From: Nitrosomonadales bacterium
GTDB taxonomy: Bacteria > Pseudomonadota > Gammaproteobacteria > Burkholderiales > SG8-41
Reading direction: 5' to 3'
Assembly: GCA_009885185.1 (NCBI GenBank)
Contig: VFLF01000448.1
Coordinates: 1 to 7,388, forward strand
DNA length: 7,388 nt
Positions 5,775-7,388 of this stretch are shown here, piece by piece. The notes beneath the pieces are model-generated. The model had not been told where the DNA came from. It saw only the letters and a program-made list of their open reading frames with translations, and searched no databases. A program made the position numbers and the translations under genes. Numbering within the stretch: position 1 is the first letter of the stretch; the number at the start of each line of letters is the position of its first letter.

Positions 5775-6768
5775 GCAGCGACTCCACGCTGATTTTTGAA
5801 TCTTTGATCAGCTTGCGCCACGACTGCAAATCATTGCGGATAATGTCGTGATAACCCTGCGGCGTAGAAGTCGCAACTTCCAGGCCAGCGGCAAAAAAGC
5901 GTTGGCTAATTTCAGGCGACATCAAGCCCTTGCTCATCACGGGATTGAGCTTGTCGACGATCGCTTTTGATGTGCCCGCCGGCGCGACCAAACCCCACCA
6001 GCCGGTGTTGTAATAGCCGGGAATGGTTTCATTGATGGCGGGAATATCCGGCGCGGACTTGATGCGCTGCGTGTGGCCGACACCCAGCACTTTCAGCCGT
6101 CCGGTTTTCACGTGCGGCATGGTGGTGAGCAGGCCGGTGATGGTGAGGTGGATCGTGCCGGCGATGAGATCGGCGATCGACAGCGCGCTGCCTTTATACG
6201 GCACATGCAGCAAATCAATGCCGGCGAGCGTCACCAGCATCGCACCGCCGATGTGATTGGGCGTGCCCACCCCCGGCGAGGAGTAGTTGAGCTTGCCCGG
6301 CGAGGCTTTCGCCAGCGCGATAAATTCGCGCACATCCTTGACCGGCATGCTGGCATTGACGATCAGCGCATACGGCACGTAGGTCGCAAGACCGATGGTG
6401 GCGAAATCCTTCAGTGGATCGTACGGAATCTTGTTGCCCAGCAAGGCCGGGCCGGACACCAGCCCGCCGGTAGTGCCCAAGCCCAGGGTGTAGCCGTCGG
6501 GTACGCCCTTGGCCATCAGCGCGTGACCCAAAGTGGCGGCGGCGCCGGGGCGATGATCGATCACCACCTGCTGGCCCAATGCCTCGGTGATGATTTTGCC
6601 GATCTCGCGCGCGGTGAAATCGGTGCCCGCGCCGGGCGGATAGGGCACGATCAGGCGGATGGGCTTGTTGGGGTAGGCGCTTTGCGCTTTGCCTTTGTCT
6701 TGCGCGAGTGCTGGAGAGTTCGCCGCCAGCAGGCATGCGGCAGCGAGCAACTTGGAACGGGTGTTCAT
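5770..6768 (-). CDS. Bug/TctC-family tripartite tricarboxylate transporter substrate-binding protein
   Basis: A secreted periplasmic receptor of 332 residues, normal length for the family, that captures carboxylates or other small organic solutes for a TctA/TctB permease or for sensing. A Sec signal peptide is clear: basic MNTRSK, hydrophobic LLAAACLLAA, and a likely cut after NSPALA (22/23). The mature part starts with the family signature YPNKPIRLIVPYPPGAGTD (32-50). It continues with GQQVVIDHRPGAAATLG (65-81), DGYTLGLGTTG (91-101), YDPLKDFATIG (116-126), the hinge region LLHVPYKGSALSIADLIAG (186-204) and GLVAPAGTSKAIVDKLN (259-275). The ATG at 6768 has GAGGAGG upstream and begins the signal peptide; the longer frame to 6858 would bury it. 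No TctA or TctB gene is in view, so it is an orphan here, as is common for Bug proteins. It is divergent from the enolase-superfamily gene, with which it may share a ligand. Confidence 0.95.
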   Translation of the reverse strand: MNTRSKLLAAACLLAANSPALAQDKGKAQSAYPNKPIRLIVPYPPGAGTDFTAREIGKIITEALGQQVVIDHRPGAAATLGHALMAKGVPDGYTLGLGTTGGLVSGPALLGNKIPYDPLKDFATIGLATYVPYALIVNASMPVKDVREFIALAKASPGKLNYSSPGVGTPNHIGGAMLVTLAGIDLLHVPYKGSALSIADLIAGTIHLTITGLLTTMPHVKTGRLKVLGVGHTQRIKSAPDIPAINETIPGYYNTGWWGLVAPAGTSKAIVDKLNPVMSKGLMSPEISQRFFAAGLEVATSTPQGYHDIIRNDLQSWRKLIKDSKISVESLP

Positions 6769-6922
6769 GCAGCCTCCTCGGATGGAATGCGCGAGATTTT
6801 TTCGGGCAGTGTAGCGCAGATGGCGGAGGCACGAAAAATAATCCACCATATGTGCCAATGCTTGTAACGGGCAGGGGAATGGCGCATCGTTACCGGCACG
6901 TTAATCGAGTGAAGGAGGCGGC
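6769..6922. promoter_or_regulatory. Divergent intergenic region, Bug receptor/MR-MLE gene
   Basis: A 154-base gap that should carry both promoters. GTAACG (6864-6869) and CGTTAC (6888-6893) form a 6-bp inverted repeat with 18 bases between, and a further near copy CGTTAA lies at 6899-6904. These could be regulator half-sites. On the minus strand TACACT (6813-6808) could be a -10 for the receptor, but no -35 fits. The plus-strand gene has a strong ribosome-binding site, AAGGAGG at 6912-6918. Confidence 0.3.
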
Positions 6923-7388
6923 ATGAAAATTAGCACACTGGAAACCTTCGTCGTCGATGGCGGCTGGCGCGCCTGGACGTATGTGAAAGTCGAGACCGAC
7001 GAGGGCATCACCGGCTGGGGCGAGTGCTCCGATACGCGCGTCACCAATGCCGTGTGCGGCGCGGTGCGCGATTTCTCGGCCATACTCATCGGGCAGGATC
7101 CGCGCGCATACGAGGCACGCTTCATCGACATGGCGCGCATGGTGCGCTCCAGCCCCGGCGGCATCGCGGCGCGCGCGATGGCCGGCATCGAGTGCGCACT
7201 GGTGGATATTGCGGCGCGGGCGCGCAATATTTCGGTGACCAAACTCTTGGGCGGGCCCACGCGCGACAAAGTGAGGCTCTACTGGTCGCACTGCGGTACC
7301 ACGCGCGTGCGCCATCACGATCTGGTAGGCACGCCGCCGATCAACACCTGGGCCGATGTCACGGCGCTGGGCAAGGAGGTCGTGGCGC
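6923..7388 (+). CDS. Mandelate racemase/muconate lactonizing enzyme family protein, 5' part
   Basis: First 155 residues of an enolase-superfamily enzyme; the frame stays open to the right edge. Members abstract the proton alpha to a carboxylate using Mg2+ and act as acid-sugar dehydratases, racemases or cycloisomerases. The visible part is the N-terminal capping domain: MKISTLETFVVDGG, then WTYVKVETDEGITGWGECSD (18-37), which is the family's V-x-T-D-x-G-x-x-G-x-G-E motif. The helix AMAGIECALVDIAARARNIS (85-104), followed by VTKLLGGPTRDKVRLYWS, is the family's A-x-x-G-I-D/E-x-A-L-x-D-I element leading into the barrel. Catalytic Lys/His and metal ligands lie beyond the window, so the subfamily cannot be set. 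The ATG has AAGGAGG four bases upstream. It is divergent from the Bug receptor. Such receptor-enzyme pairs often share a substrate, which would point to a hydroxy or sugar acid, but this is inference. Confidence 0.9.
   Translation, partial: MKISTLETFVVDGGWRAWTYVKVETDEGITGWGECSDTRVTNAVCGAVRDFSAILIGQDPRAYEARFIDMARMVRSSPGGIAARAMAGIECALVDIAARARNISVTKLLGGPTRDKVRLYWSHCGTTRVRHHDLVGTPPINTWADVTALGKEVVA

Noticed and set aside
6073..6867. 264-codon open frame antisense to the Bug receptor
   Set aside because: Composition is that of a reverse-frame shadow (Gly, Arg, His, Gln rich), with no motif, and it lies opposite a well-supported gene.

Overview
This is a GC-rich chromosomal window, most likely from a betaproteobacterium of Burkholderiales type. 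The best evidence is the Bug/TctC-family solute receptor, a family expanded chiefly in that group. The company of an amidase, an enolase-superfamily enzyme and a GC-rich UspA fits. The exact taxon cannot be read from the sequence.

Left part (1-3047): the 3' end of an MFS transporter runs rightward and converges on a UspA-type universal stress protein. A 245-base gap holds an 8-bp inverted repeat that overlaps a weak candidate usp promoter. It is followed by a complete beta-propeller lactonase (6-phosphogluconolactonase family). The lactonase converges on the amidase across about 230 bases filled mainly by palindromic intergenic repeats: a perfect 12-bp stem at 2880-2912 and a compound two-hairpin structure at 2935-3014. 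Both lie inside TGTAG...CTACA ends (2876-3023).

Right part (3048-7388): four genes alternate in strand. They are an amidase-signature hydrolase (-), a tandem double-cupin protein (+), a periplasmic Bug/TctC receptor (-) and the 5' end of a mandelate racemase/muconate lactonizing enzyme family member (+). The last gene runs off the window. Two divergent gaps (4455-4585 and 6769-6922) must supply the promoters. The cupin and receptor genes converge with only 14 bases between their stop codons.

A reasonable inference is a catabolic island for an organic acid or amide: capture in the periplasm, amide hydrolysis, and dehydration, cycloisomerisation or racemisation by the enolase-superfamily enzyme, with the cupin as an accessory oxygenase, isomerase or sensor. 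The substrate cannot be named. No RNA gene, insertion sequence, CRISPR array, prophage or defence system was found. The most unusual items are the internally duplicated cupin with unequal decay of its metal-site residues, the palindromic repeat block, and the loop insertions in alternate blades of the lactonase.
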